A program made the translations under genes and the position numbers. This document shows, piece after piece, positions 1 to 9,227 of a stretch of 64,000 bases of DNA. Origin of the DNA: Streptomyces sp. TLI_105 (GTDB taxonomy: Bacteria > Actinomycetota > Actinomycetes > Streptomycetales > Streptomycetaceae). Below the pieces are notes generated by a model. It saw nothing but the letters and a program-made list of their open reading frames with translations, was not told the origin of the DNA and searched no databases. The stretch covers positions 2,828,501 to 2,892,500 of the forward strand of contig NZ_FNSM01000001.1 in the NCBI RefSeq assembly GCF_900105415.1, in the 5' to 3' direction. Numbering within the stretch: the stretch's first letter is position 1; each line of letters opens with the position of its first letter.

Positions 1-382
1 TCTGAGCCATCATCACGACGAGGACGATGCCCTTGCGCCCCCTGAACCTGAGGCGGGCGATCGCGAAGCTCGCGGCCAGGGCGACGACCAGCGCGAGCAG
101 TACGGCGCCGAGGGTGACCGTGAGGCTGTTGGTGACGTACGTCCAGAACAGGTCGACGCCGGTCGCGGTCGTGTAGTTCTCGAACGTCGGGGTGAAGACG
201 AAGACCGGGTCCTTGGTCATGATCTCGTGCTGCGGCTTCAGCGAGGACGAGAACATCCAGTAGACCGGGAAGACGAACACGGCCGCGAGCACGAGGGCGC
301 CGAGGTTCTTGGCGACCGCGGCGACGGTGAGCGGCTTCCTGGTGCGCAGCTTCTGCGGAGTCGGGGTGGCGGCGGCGCTCAC
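1..382 (-). CDS. dasC: DasC-like sugar ABC transporter permease (partial, 3' end outside window)
   Basis: This is the N-terminal 127 or so codons of a MalG-family binding-protein-dependent permease. It begins with a Lys/Arg-rich cytoplasmic tail, then a first membrane helix, a periplasmic loop, and a second helix group near the window edge. The GTG start at 382 overlaps the TGA of the upstream permease gene in a GTGA junction, so translational coupling is likely. It forms the second half of the membrane channel with the 379-1398 product. The assignment to N,N'-diacetylchitobiose uptake rests on the neighbouring dasA and dasR, not on this fragment. No ATPase gene is seen here; Streptomyces DasABC is known to use the shared ATPase MsiK encoded elsewhere. 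Confidence 0.85.
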   Translation of the reverse strand, partial: MSAAATPTPQKLRTRKPLTVAAVAKNLGALVLAAVFVFPVYWMFSSSLKPQHEIMTKDPVFVFTPTFENYTTATGVDLFWTYVTNSLTVTLGAVLLALVVALAASFAIARLRFRGRKGIVLVVMMAQ

Positions 383-1398
383 AGCTCCTCCTCCTTCAGG
401 ATCAGGCGGAAGTAGAAGGACAGGACCGCGATGAGCATCACGATCGTCAGGACGGAGATGGCGGCGGCGACGCCGTAGTGGAACTGTCCGACGCCCTCGA
501 TGTAGGCGAAGACGGGGAGCGTCTCCGAACCGCGGTCGGGGCCGCCCAGGTTCATGGCGTAGACCTGCGCGAACGCCTTGAAGATCCAGATGATCTCCAG
601 GAACGTGGTGATCATGAAGAAGGACTTCAGGTTCGGGAAGACCACGGCCCAGAAGGTCCGCCAGCCGCTCGCGCCGTCCATCTTCGCGGCCTCGTACAGC
701 TCGGAGCCGATGGTGGTCAGGCCGGCGTACATGTTGAGGGCGACGAACGGGACGGAGCCCCAGACGAGCAGGATCAGGACGATGACCAGGGTGGAGAAGC
801 CGGTCTCGAACCAGTTGTGCTGGTCGTAGCCGGAGAAGCCCAGCGTGCGCATCAGCCAGTTCACGACGCCGAACTGCTCGTCGAAGAGCCAGCGGAAGAC
901 CGTGACGGAGGCGACGATCGGCATGGCCCAGGCGAACATCAGGGCCAGCGAGAGGACCAGTCGCATCTTCTTGCCGAGGCGGTTGAGCAGCAGGCCGATG
1001 CCCGTGCCGATCGCCATGATGAGGGCGACGTTGACGGCGGTGAAGACGACGCTGCGGACGACGACGGTCCAGAAGTCCGCGTCACCGAGGAGCTCGGTGT
1101 AGTTGTCGAAGCCGGTCCAGACCGTCTCGCGGGTGATGAACTCCTTCCGGTTGAGCTGCTGGAAGGAGAGGATCACGTTGCGGATCAGCGGGTAGAGCAG
1201 CAGCACCGCCATGGACAACAGGGCCGGCGCGACGAGCAGGTAGGGCAGCACCCCGCTGGGCAGGGAGCGTCTGCCGCGTGGAGGCTGAAGGACTTCCTTC
1301 GGGCCCGAAGAGGGTGGCGGAGTCTGCGACTTCCCTGCCGCCCTCCCGGGCGCGTCCTGGGGACCGGCGGTCGCCGTCCCCTGGGAGTCCACGGTCAT
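379..1398 (-). CDS. dasB: DasB-like sugar ABC transporter permease (MalF family)
   Basis: A 339-residue integral membrane protein with a Pro/Ser/Arg-rich cytoplasmic N-terminus (about 45 residues) followed by six predicted helices. The EAA loop that docks the ATPase is visible at about residues 235-255 (EAAKMDGASGWRTFW, then a conserved Pro). This is the typical length and layout of carbohydrate-uptake permeases of the CUT1 family. It sits between the binding-protein gene (1536-2831) and the second permease (1-382), which it overlaps by 4 bp. Given the adjacent dasR, the expected substrates are chitobiose or N-acetylglucosamine oligomers; substrate choice is inferred from context. Confidence 0.87.
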   Translation of the reverse strand: MTVDSQGTATAGPQDAPGRAAGKSQTPPPSSGPKEVLQPPRGRRSLPSGVLPYLLVAPALLSMAVLLLYPLIRNVILSFQQLNRKEFITRETVWTGFDNYTELLGDADFWTVVVRSVVFTAVNVALIMAIGTGIGLLLNRLGKKMRLVLSLALMFAWAMPIVASVTVFRWLFDEQFGVVNWLMRTLGFSGYDQHNWFETGFSTLVIVLILLVWGSVPFVALNMYAGLTTIGSELYEAAKMDGASGWRTFWAVVFPNLKSFFMITTFLEIIWIFKAFAQVYAMNLGGPDRGSETLPVFAYIEGVGQFHYGVAAAISVLTIVMLIAVLSFYFRLILKEEEL

Positions 1399-1488
1399 GG
1401 TCTTATTCCTCGCGGTTCTGGGGCTCCCGCGCCCACCGGGGCACGGCCCGGGGGAACGGGCCGCTGATCACTGCATCGCTGCGACGCG

Positions 1489-1526
1489 CCGGTGGTGCGG
1501 CCGGTGCGAACCGGCCGCACCACCGG
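1489..1526 (-). terminator. Intercistronic stem-loop between dasA and dasB
   Basis: A perfect 17-bp inverted repeat (1489-1505 with 1510-1526) with a 4-nt GCGA loop begins 10 bp after the dasA stop. There is no clear T-tract. Such hairpins between a binding-protein gene and its permeases usually act as partial terminators or 3' stabilisers that raise binding-protein mRNA relative to permease mRNA. The role is inferred. Confidence 0.7.
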
Positions 1527-1535
1527 GGCTACGGA

Positions 1536-2831
1536 TTACTGCTGGTTGATGCGCTCGTCGATGACCTTGTCGGCCGCCTCGCCGGCCTTCTTGGCGTCCT
1601 CGCCCTTCAGGACCTTGGTCATGTAGTCCTTGATCGGGTTCGGGGCGGTCTCGACGTTCGCCCAGCCCGGGGTGACCGGGGTGACCTTGCCGGAGGCGGA
1701 CGAGGCCGCCATGGCCTCGGCGAAGGAGCCCGCGGCGGGCTTGAACTGCGCGGAGTCGGTGTTGGGAAGCAGCGCGCCCTCGGTGGCGGCGGCGTACTTC
1801 GTCATGAACTCCTTGCCGGCGGCGAGGGCCAGCCACTCCTTCGCGAGGTCCTTGTTCTTGGAGCGCTCGGCGACGGCCAGGTTCGAGCCGCCGAGGAAGA
1901 CGGAGCCCGGCTTGTCGGCGGTCTTGCCCGGGATCGGGAAGTAGCCGAAGTCGGCGGTCTTGCCGGCCTTCTTCATGGCGTCGATCGCGCCGCCGGCCTC
2001 CCAGCCGAGGCCGATCCAGGACGCCACGCCGCCCTTGGGGACGATGTCGGTGGACTGCTGCGGGGTCGCCTCGTCCTTGTCCTTCGGAGCGGTCGAGTAG
2101 GACGCCAGCTCCTTGTAGAAGTTCATGGCGTTGACGGCCTCGGGGGAGGACAGGTTGCCCTTCCACTTGTCGCCGTCCTTGACCGCCAGGTCGCTGCCCT
2201 CGTCCCAGATGAGGCCGGCGAGGACGTACCAGGACTGGCCCGGCAGGTAGATGGCCTGCGACTTGGGGTCGGACGCCTTGAGCTTCTTCAGGCCGTCGAT
2301 CCACTCGGCGCGGGTCTTCGGCGGGGTGACGCCGGCCTTCTTGAAGGCGGCCTTGTCGTAGACGACGACGCGGTTGGCGGCGTACCAGGGGGCGGAGTAG
2401 AGCTTGCCGTCCAGCTCGTTGGAGGCGACCATGCCCTTGTTCCAGGCGTCGTAGCCGAGCTTGGCCTTGTCGCCGGAGAGGTCGGCGAGGCCGCCGGTGA
2501 CCGCGTAGCCGGCGGTCTGCGTGTTGCCGAGCTCCAGGACGTCCGGCGGGGTGTCCTCGGAGAGGGCGGTGGTGACCTTCTCCTGGATGCCGTTCCAGAT
2601 CTGCTTCTCGACCTTGACCTTGACGCCCGGGTGCTTGGCCTCGAAGGCCTTGTTCACCTCGGCCATCCAGGCGTCCGGCGCGGAGCCGTCCATGACCCAG
2701 ACGGTCAGGGTCTTGTCGCCCCCGGCCGCCCCCTTGCCGCCGTCCTTGCCGCTGTCGCTCTCCGAACCACACGCCGCGATGGAGACCATCATGCCCGCGA
2801 CGCCGATCGCCGCGATGAGCTTGCGCTTCAC
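1536..2831 (-). CDS. dasA: Sugar-binding lipoprotein DasA
   Basis: A 431-residue extracellular solute-binding protein of the family 1 (carbohydrate) type. The N-terminus is a lipoprotein signal: Lys/Arg start, hydrophobic core and a lipobox ending in Cys21 (VSIAAC). A Gly/Lys-rich linker precedes the mature domain. The body carries the usual features of this family, with a Thr-Leu-Thr-Val-Trp first strand and a Trp-rich ligand cleft (SWYVLAGLIWDEG). It is the first gene of the minus-strand das operon and is divergent from dasR. In Streptomyces coelicolor DasA captures N,N'-diacetylchitobiose, and its loss affects morphology. The symbol is given because dasR next door is unmistakable. Two DasR-like operators lie upstream. 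Confidence 0.88.
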   Translation of the reverse strand: MKRKLIAAIGVAGMMVSIAACGSESDSGKDGGKGAAGGDKTLTVWVMDGSAPDAWMAEVNKAFEAKHPGVKVKVEKQIWNGIQEKVTTALSEDTPPDVLELGNTQTAGYAVTGGLADLSGDKAKLGYDAWNKGMVASNELDGKLYSAPWYAANRVVVYDKAAFKKAGVTPPKTRAEWIDGLKKLKASDPKSQAIYLPGQSWYVLAGLIWDEGSDLAVKDGDKWKGNLSSPEAVNAMNFYKELASYSTAPKDKDEATPQQSTDIVPKGGVASWIGLGWEAGGAIDAMKKAGKTADFGYFPIPGKTADKPGSVFLGGSNLAVAERSKNKDLAKEWLALAAGKEFMTKYAAATEGALLPNTDSAQFKPAAGSFAEAMAASSASGKVTPVTPGWANVETAPNPIKDYMTKVLKGEDAKKAGEAADKVIDERINQQ

Positions 2832-2919
2832 GCCACCCTCCTCAGGGATGCCTGCAACCCCTGCCCACCGCGCGAAGACATACGTCAGGTAGTGCTCGTG
2901 GGGCTGGGACCTGGTCTTT

Positions 2920-2935
2920 AATGGTTTAGACCAGT
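2920..2935. promoter_or_regulatory. DasR operator (dre) 1
   Basis: AATGGTTTAGACCAGT matches the known DasR consensus (A-n-TGGTCTAGACCA-n-T) at 14 of 16 positions. It lies in the dasA-dasR divergent region, 90 bp upstream of the dasA start. A further half-site (CTGGTCT) occurs at 2911-2917. Confidence 0.75.
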
Positions 2936-2943
2936 ACCGGGAG

Positions 2944-2959
2944 CTTGGCCTAGACCTTT
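2944..2959. promoter_or_regulatory. DasR operator (dre) 2, weaker
   Basis: CTTGGCCTAGACCTTT keeps the TGGnCTAGACC core of the DasR site (10 of 12 core positions). It is centred 24 bp from the first site, on about the same helix face, so two GntR-family dimers could bind side by side. Confidence 0.55.
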
Positions 2960-3017
2960 AGGGGTGTCAAGGGTGTATAAGAAGGGCAGTCGCGTCCGTT
3001 ATCGGACCGACACCTGA

Positions 3018-3881
<864 letters not shown>

Positions 3882-3929
3882 GCCCCTCGAGGGCCGGGCC
3901 TCGCGCACGGCCGGCCCTCTCGTACGGCA

Positions 3930-3966
3930 CGAACGGCCGCACCCCGGCGGGGGGTGCGGCCGTTCG
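3930..3966 (+). terminator. Terminator after dasR
   Basis: Perfect 16-bp stem (3930-3945 with 3951-3966) and a 5-nt loop, located 49 bp after the dasR stop. There is no T-tract, as is usual for Streptomyces terminators. Confidence 0.75.
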
Positions 3967-4071
3967 GCGTCGAATCGCTTCCGTTATGCGGACAGGGGTT
4001 CCCAGCACGGGAGCAGTCCCCTAGATTTCCCCAGCACTATCGAGGTGATCAGCGAGGGGACGGGAATCGCC

Positions 4072-4335
4072 ATGTCAGAGGCGTCAGATGTGACACAAGG
4101 GAAACAACCGACCATCACACCCCTGCGGGTGGTGATCGCGCTCTGCCTGTTCGCCCCGTTCGTGGCGATGCTCTGGGTGAGCTCCTACGCGAAGGTCGAA
4201 CCGGCCTTCGCCGGCATCCCGTTCTTCTACTGGTACCAGATGCTCTGGGTGCTGATCTCCACGGTGCTCACCATGGTCGCGTACAAGCTGTGGCAGCTGG
4301 ACCAGCGTGCCCGCAAGGGAGGTGACGCGCGATGA
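4072..4335 (+). CDS. DUF3311 small membrane protein, symporter partner
   Basis: An 87-residue protein with two membrane helices (about residues 19-40 and 53-75) joined by a short loop ending in FFYWYQ. This is the DUF3311 pattern. Genes of this family are regularly found directly upstream of sodium:solute symporters of the MctP type, and here the stop overlaps the next start (ATGA), so the two are made together and probably work together. I prefer ATG 4072 (GAGGGGACGGG upstream) over the in-frame GTG at 4045. Confidence 0.85.
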   Translation: MSEASDVTQGKQPTITPLRVVIALCLFAPFVAMLWVSSYAKVEPAFAGIPFFYWYQMLWVLISTVLTMVAYKLWQLDQRARKGGDAR

Positions 4336-5957
4336 AGGACGTGTCCGGCGTGAACGGCGTGGCGCTCGGCGTCTTCGTCTTCTTCTTCCTGGCCGTCACG
4401 GTCATGGGCTTCCTGGCCGCGCGCTGGCGCAAGGCCGAGAACGAGCACAGCCTCGACGAATGGGGCCTGGGCGGACGGTCGTTCGGCACCTGGGTCACCT
4501 GGTTCCTGCTCGGCGGCGACCTCTACACGGCGTACACCTTCGTCGCCGTCCCCGCGGCCATCTACGCGGCGGGCGCGGCCGGCTTCTTCGCCGTCCCGTA
4601 CACGATCCTGGTGTACCCGCTGATCTTCACCTTCCTGCCGCGCCTCTGGTCGGTCTCGCACAAGCACGGATACGTCACCACCTCAGACTTCGTGCGCGGC
4701 CGTTTCGGTTCCAAGGGCCTGTCGCTCGCGGTGGCGGTCACCGGCATCCTCGCCACCATGCCGTACATCGCGCTCCAGCTCGTCGGCATCCAGGCCGTCC
4801 TGGACGTGATGGGCGTCGGCGGCGGCGAGGACACCCACTGGTTCGTCAAGGACCTGCCGCTGCTGATCGCCTTCGGCGTGCTGGCCGCGTACACGTACTC
4901 CTCCGGCCTGCGCGCCCCCGCGCTCATCGCCTTCGTCAAGGACACGCTGATCTACATCGTCATCGCGGTGGCGATCATCTACATCCCGATCAAGCTCGGC
5001 GGCTTCGACGAGATCTTCACCAAGGCGGGCGAGGCCTTCGCGCAGACGGGCCCGACTGGCAAGCCTCGCGGCGCACTCGTTTCCCCCGAGGCGAACCAGT
5101 GGACGTACGCGACGCTCGCGCTCGGCTCGGCCCTGGCGCTCTTCATGTACCCGCACTCCATCACGGCGACGCTGTCGTCCCGGAGCCGGAACGTCATCCG
5201 CCGCAACACCACCATCCTGCCGCTGTACTCGCTGATGCTGGGCCTGCTCGCGCTGCTCGGCTTCATGGCGATCGCCGCCGGAATCAAGGTTAAAAATCCC
5301 CAGCTCTCCATCCCGCAGCTCTTCGAGACCATGTTCCCGGACTGGTTCGCGGGCGTCGCGTTCGCCGCGATCGGCATCGGCGCGCTCGTCCCGGCCGCGA
5401 TCATGTCGATCGCCGCGGCCAACCTCTTCACCCGCAACATCTACAAGGACTTCATCAAGAAGGACGCCACCCCGGCCCAGGAGACCAAGGTCTCCAAGCT
5501 GGTCTCCCTCCTGGTGAAGGTCGGCGCGCTCGTCTTCGTCCTCACCATGGACAAGACGGTCGCCATCAACTTCCAGCTGCTCGGCGGCATCTGGATCCTG
5601 CAGACCTTCCCGGCGCTCGTCGGCGGCCTGTTCACCCGCTGGTTCCACCGCTGGGCGCTGCTCGCCGGCTGGGCCGTCGGCATGGTCTACGGCACGGCCG
5701 CCGCGTACGGCGTCGCCAGCCCGACCCAGAAGCACTTCGGCGGCTCGGCGGCCGAGATCCCCGGCATCGGCGAGATCGGCTACATCGGCCTCACCGCCTT
5801 CGTGCTCAACGTCGTGGTCACGGTCGTCCTGACCTTCGTCCTCAAGGCCGTCAAGGCCCCCGAGGGCGTCGACGAGACCTCCCCGGAGGACTACACGGCG
5901 GACGCGGGCGACGCGGGCGTCCGCCCCCTCCCGAAGGTCGGCGCCGAAACGCACTGA
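4332..5957 (+). CDS. Sodium:solute symporter (SSS family, monocarboxylate MctP-like)
   Basis: A 541-residue polytopic membrane protein with about 13 helices. It starts with an extracellular N-terminus and the WGLGGRSFGTWVTWFLLGGD segment typical of the SSS family. The C-terminal tail (about 40 residues) is acidic and cytoplasmic. Proteins of this subgroup paired with DUF3311 take up short monocarboxylates such as lactate, pyruvate or acetate in other bacteria; the substrate here is not shown by the sequence. The gene overlaps the small DUF3311 gene by 4 bp and is followed by a very strong terminator. Confidence 0.88.
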   Translation: MKDVSGVNGVALGVFVFFFLAVTVMGFLAARWRKAENEHSLDEWGLGGRSFGTWVTWFLLGGDLYTAYTFVAVPAAIYAAGAAGFFAVPYTILVYPLIFTFLPRLWSVSHKHGYVTTSDFVRGRFGSKGLSLAVAVTGILATMPYIALQLVGIQAVLDVMGVGGGEDTHWFVKDLPLLIAFGVLAAYTYSSGLRAPALIAFVKDTLIYIVIAVAIIYIPIKLGGFDEIFTKAGEAFAQTGPTGKPRGALVSPEANQWTYATLALGSALALFMYPHSITATLSSRSRNVIRRNTTILPLYSLMLGLLALLGFMAIAAGIKVKNPQLSIPQLFETMFPDWFAGVAFAAIGIGALVPAAIMSIAAANLFTRNIYKDFIKKDATPAQETKVSKLVSLLVKVGALVFVLTMDKTVAINFQLLGGIWILQTFPALVGGLFTRWFHRWALLAGWAVGMVYGTAAAYGVASPTQKHFGGSAAEIPGIGEIGYIGLTAFVLNVVVTVVLTFVLKAVKAPEGVDETSPEDYTADAGDAGVRPLPKVGAETH

Positions 5958-5970
5958 CCGCGGAACACCC

Positions 5971-6013
5971 CGCGGGGGCCCGGGATCCCATCATGGGATC
6001 CCGGGCCCCCGCG
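5971..6013 (+). terminator. Strong terminator after the symporter operon
   Basis: A perfect 20-bp stem (5971-5990 with 5994-6013) with a 3-nt TCA loop begins 14 bp after the symporter stop and ends 30 bp before the acetyltransferase start. Confidence 0.88.
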
Positions 6014-6043
6014 CGTGTGACCGCGCGCGGCAGACTGGGACGC

Positions 6044-6544
6044 ATGGACTTCACGATCAGGGCGGTACGGCCCGAGGAGTACGAGGAGCTCGGTGACCTC
6101 ACCGGGCTGACCTATCTGAACGACGGTCTGCTGCTGCACGGCGAGGACGACTTCTACCTGGACGTGCTCCGCGACACGGCCCGGCGGGCGCGCGAGAGCG
6201 AGGTGCTCGTCGCCGTCGACGCGGACGGCACCGTCATCGGCGGGGTGACCTTCGCGGAGGGCGGCACCGCCTGGGCGGACATCGCCGTCCCCGGCGAAGC
6301 CGAGTTCCGCATGCTCGTGGTCGCGCCGGCGGCCCGCGGCAGGGGCGTCGGAGAAGCCCTCGTACGCGCCTGCGTGGACCGCGCGCGGGCCCTGACCGGG
6401 TGCGCGCGCCTCGTGCTCTCCACGGCCCCCAAGATGGTCTCGGCGCACCGGATCTACGAGCGGATGGGCTTCGTCCGCACCCCGGACCGCGACTGGCGGC
6501 CGATCCCCGAGCACTTTCTGCGGACGTACGCCCTGGAGCTGTAG
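6044..6544 (+). CDS. GNAT-family N-acetyltransferase
   Basis: A 166-residue single-domain GNAT protein. The acetyl-CoA pyrophosphate loop is clear at about residues 88-104 (RMLVVAPAARGRGVGEAL), and the C-terminal AHRIYERMGFVR strand-helix is typical. It transfers an acetyl group to an unknown amine. ATG 6044 is preferred because the upstream in-frame extension lies inside the terminator hairpin. There is no obvious operon partner; it is followed by the nrdA control region. Confidence 0.85.
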   Translation: MDFTIRAVRPEEYEELGDLTGLTYLNDGLLLHGEDDFYLDVLRDTARRARESEVLVAVDADGTVIGGVTFAEGGTAWADIAVPGEAEFRMLVVAPAARGRGVGEALVRACVDRARALTGCARLVLSTAPKMVSAHRIYERMGFVRTPDRDWRPIPEHFLRTYALEL

Positions 6545-6555
6545 CCCCGGGACCG

Positions 6556-6603
6556 ACACAACATGTGGGGGGTGCCACGAGCGGCGCCCCCCACATGTAT
6601 GCT
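6556..6603 (+). promoter_or_regulatory. Putative pair of NrdR boxes over the nrdAB promoter
   Basis: Two ACATGT cores (6561-6566 and 6593-6598) lie in a perfect 12-bp inverted repeat (6561-6572 / 6587-6598), with centres 32 bp apart. The left box (6556-6571) fits the palindromic NrdR consensus at 11 of 16 positions; the right box fits less well. NrdR binds paired boxes an integral number of helical turns apart upstream of ribonucleotide reductase genes. A -10-like TATGCT at 6598-6603 overlaps the right box. The same repeat could form a 16-bp RNA hairpin and might double as a terminator for the GNAT gene. Confidence 0.6.
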
Positions 6604-6604
6604 C

Positions 6605-6775
6605 GTCCTCGCTGTCGACGCAGGGGAATCCGGCGCGAATCCGGAACTGTCCCGCAACGGTGTGCTTCGTGCGGTTTCGTACGCGGTGAGTCCGAAGACC
6701 TTCCGGCAGCGCGCCCGGTCCGTCCGTTCCGGGTGCCACAGACGTCCGGGCCTCGCGGAGTGGGTTGGTGGACGC
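6605..6775 (+). promoter_or_regulatory. Cobalamin (B12) riboswitch upstream of nrdA
   Basis: The conserved B12-riboswitch core is readable: CAGGGGAATCCGG-CGCGAATCCGGAACTG, then CCCGCAACGGTG, a variable arm, and GTGAGTCCGAAGACC at about 6688. The boundaries are approximate. In Streptomyces the class Ia nrdABS operon is known to be repressed by cobalamin through this element, because the B12-dependent class II enzyme then suffices. The nrdA ribosome-binding site lies about 60 nt further on. Confidence 0.9.
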
Positions 6776-6851
6776 GGCGCGCCCGCGCGTACGGGTGCCC
6801 GCCTGCCCGCCTCCCGCCCGCGCGCCCCGCCGAGCGAGGGAGAGCCCCCAC

Positions 6852-9227
6852 GTGACCATCGCGCCCGCCGATCCGGCTTCGGCCGAGGCTTCCGCGGTCG
6901 AGAGCGACGGCCCCGGGACCGTGCTGCTGCGGACCCTGACCGACCTCACCGCCGATCTCCCCGACACCGACCCCGGCAAGGTCGCCGCCGCCGCCCTCCG
7001 CGGCCGCAGCGCCACGTCGGACGAGGCGGAGCTGCGCGAGCTGGCCACCGAGGCGGCCGCCGGCCTGATCGCCGAGGACCCCGCGTACTCCCGGCTCGCC
7101 GCCCGGCTCCTCACCATCACCATCGCCGACGAGGCGGCCGGCCAGGGCGCCGTCTCCTTCTCGGCCTCCGTCGCCGTCGGGCACCGCGAGGGCCTCATCG
7201 CCGACCGCACCGCCGACTTCGTCACCCTGCACGCCGCGCGGCTCGACGCGACGATCGACGCGGCCGGCGACGACCGCTTCGGCTACTTCGGTCTGCGCAC
7301 CCTCTACTCGCGCTACCTGCTGCGCCACCCGATCACCCGCAAGGTGATCGAGACCCCGCAGCACTTCATGCTGCGCGTCGCCTGCGGCCTCGCCGAGGAC
7401 GACAGCGTCCGCGCCCTCGACGAGGTGGCCGCGCTGTACGGCCTGATGAGCCGTCTGGACTACCTGCCGTCCTCCCCCACGCTCTTCAACTCCGGCACCC
7501 GCCACCCGCAGATGTCCTCCTGCTACCTGCTGGACTCCCCGCAGGACGAGCTGGACTCCATCTACGACCGCTACCACCAGGTCGCGCGCCTCTCGAAGCA
7601 CGCGGGCGGCATCGGCCTGTCGTACTCCCGCATCCGCGCCCGCGGTTCGCTGATCCGCGGCACCAACGGGCACTCCAACGGCATCGTGCCGTTCCTGAAG
7701 ACGCTCGACGCCTCCGTCGCCGCCGTGAACCAGGGCGGCCGCCGCAAGGGCGCCGCCGCGGTCTACCTGGAGACCTGGCACGCGGACATCGAGGAGTTCC
7801 TGGAGCTCCGCGACAACACGGGCGAGGACCAGCGCCGTACGCACAACCTGAACCTGGCGCACTGGATCCCGGACGAGTTCATGCGCCGGGTCAACGCCGA
7901 CGCCGAGTGGTCGCTGTTCTCCCCGGCGGACGTGCCCGAGCTCGTCGACCTGTACGGCGAGGAGTTCGACGCCGCCTACCGCGAGGCCGAGGCGGCGGGC
8001 CTGGCCCGCAAGACGATGCCGGCCCGCGACCTGTACGGCCGGATGATGCGCACCCTGGCCCAGACCGGCAACGGCTGGATGACCTTCAAGGACGCCTCGA
8101 ACCGTACGGCCAACCAGACGGCCGAGCCCGGCACCGTCGTCCACTCCTCGAACCTCTGCACCGAGATCATCGAGGTCACGAACGACGGCGAGACGGCGGT
8201 CTGCAACCTCGGCTCGGTCAACCTCGGCGCCTTCGTGTCGGGTTCGGACATCGACTGGGAGCGGCTGGACGAGACCGTCCGCACGGCCGTCACCTTCCTC
8301 GACCGGGTCGTCGACATCAACTTCTACCCGACCGAGCAGGCGGGCCGCTCCAACGCCAAGTGGCGCCCGGTCGGCCTCGGCGCGATGGGCCTCCAGGACG
8401 TCTTCTTCCAGCTGAAGCTGCCGTTCGACTCCGCCGAGGCGCGCGCCCTGTCCACCCGGATCGCCGAGCGGATCATGCTCGCCGCGTACGAGGCGTCCGC
8501 CGACCTCGCCGAGCGCAGCGGCCCGCTCCCCGCCTGGGCCAAGACCCGCACCGCCCGGGGCGTCCTGCACCCCGACCACTACGACGTGGAGCTCAACTGG
8601 CCGGAGCGCTGGGCGGCGCTGCGCGAGCGGATCGCGTCGACCGGCATGCGCAACTCCCTCCTCCTGGCCATCGCGCCGACGGCGACCATCGCCTCGATCG
8701 CGGGCGTCTACGAGTGCATCGAGCCGCAGGTCTCCAACCTGTTCAAGCGCGAGACGCTGTCCGGCGAGTTCCTCCAGGTCAACTCGTACCTCGTCGACGA
8801 GCTGAAGAAGCTCGGCGTGTGGGACGCACAGACCCGTGAGGCGCTGCGCGACTCCAACGGCTCGGTGGCCGGCTTCACCTGGGTCCCCGCCGAGGTGCGC
8901 GAGCTGTACCGCACGGCCTGGGAGATCCCGCAGCGCGGTCTGATCGACATGGCCGCCGCCCGTACGCCGTTCCTGGACCAGTCGCAGTCGCTGAACCTGT
9001 TCCTGGAGACGCCGACGATCGGCAAGCTGTCGTCGATGTACGCGTACGCCTGGAAGCAGGGCCTGAAGACCACGTACTACCTGCGCTCCCGCCCGGCGAC
9101 CCGGATCGCCCGCGCCGCCCAGGCCGCGACGACCGCCGCCCCGATCCCCGTCCAGCAGGCGACGTCCGACGCGGACGCGCTCGCCTGCTCCCTGGAAAAC
9201 CCCGAGTCCTGCGAGGCCTGCCAGTAA
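6852..9227 (+). CDS. nrdA: Class Ia ribonucleoside-diphosphate reductase, alpha subunit
   Basis: A 791-residue NrdA, the catalytic subunit that reduces ribonucleoside diphosphates to deoxynucleotides in the cytoplasm. Active-site cysteines are visible in SSCYLLD (about residue 223) and NLCTEI (about 436). The C-terminal redox pair is CEAC, one residue before the end, and is re-reduced by thioredoxin- or glutaredoxin-type proteins. The GTG start at 6852 is fixed by a strong GAGGGAGAG 7 nt upstream; the frame is open further upstream but that stretch lies in the riboswitch leader. The TAA stop overlaps the nrdB ATG (TAATG), giving coupled synthesis of the two subunits. Regulation is by the B12 riboswitch and probably by NrdR. 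Confidence 0.96.
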   Translation: MTIAPADPASAEASAVESDGPGTVLLRTLTDLTADLPDTDPGKVAAAALRGRSATSDEAELRELATEAAAGLIAEDPAYSRLAARLLTITIADEAAGQGAVSFSASVAVGHREGLIADRTADFVTLHAARLDATIDAAGDDRFGYFGLRTLYSRYLLRHPITRKVIETPQHFMLRVACGLAEDDSVRALDEVAALYGLMSRLDYLPSSPTLFNSGTRHPQMSSCYLLDSPQDELDSIYDRYHQVARLSKHAGGIGLSYSRIRARGSLIRGTNGHSNGIVPFLKTLDASVAAVNQGGRRKGAAAVYLETWHADIEEFLELRDNTGEDQRRTHNLNLAHWIPDEFMRRVNADAEWSLFSPADVPELVDLYGEEFDAAYREAEAAGLARKTMPARDLYGRMMRTLAQTGNGWMTFKDASNRTANQTAEPGTVVHSSNLCTEIIEVTNDGETAVCNLGSVNLGAFVSGSDIDWERLDETVRTAVTFLDRVVDINFYPTEQAGRSNAKWRPVGLGAMGLQDVFFQLKLPFDSAEARALSTRIAERIMLAAYEASADLAERSGPLPAWAKTRTARGVLHPDHYDVELNWPERWAALRERIASTGMRNSLLLAIAPTATIASIAGVYECIEPQVSNLFKRETLSGEFLQVNSYLVDELKKLGVWDAQTREALRDSNGSVAGFTWVPAEVRELYRTAWEIPQRGLIDMAAARTPFLDQSQSLNLFLETPTIGKLSSMYAYAWKQGLKTTYYLRSRPATRIARAAQAATTAAPIPVQQATSDADALACSLENPESCEACQ

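Noticed and set aside
1278..2921. A 547-codon open frame opposite dasA
   Set aside because: Low-complexity mirror of dasA codons, with no ribosome site and no domain.
6612..6640. GGGAAT resembling a sigma-R -35 upstream of nrdA
   Set aside because: It is the conserved core of the B12 riboswitch, and no GTT lies at the required 18 nt.
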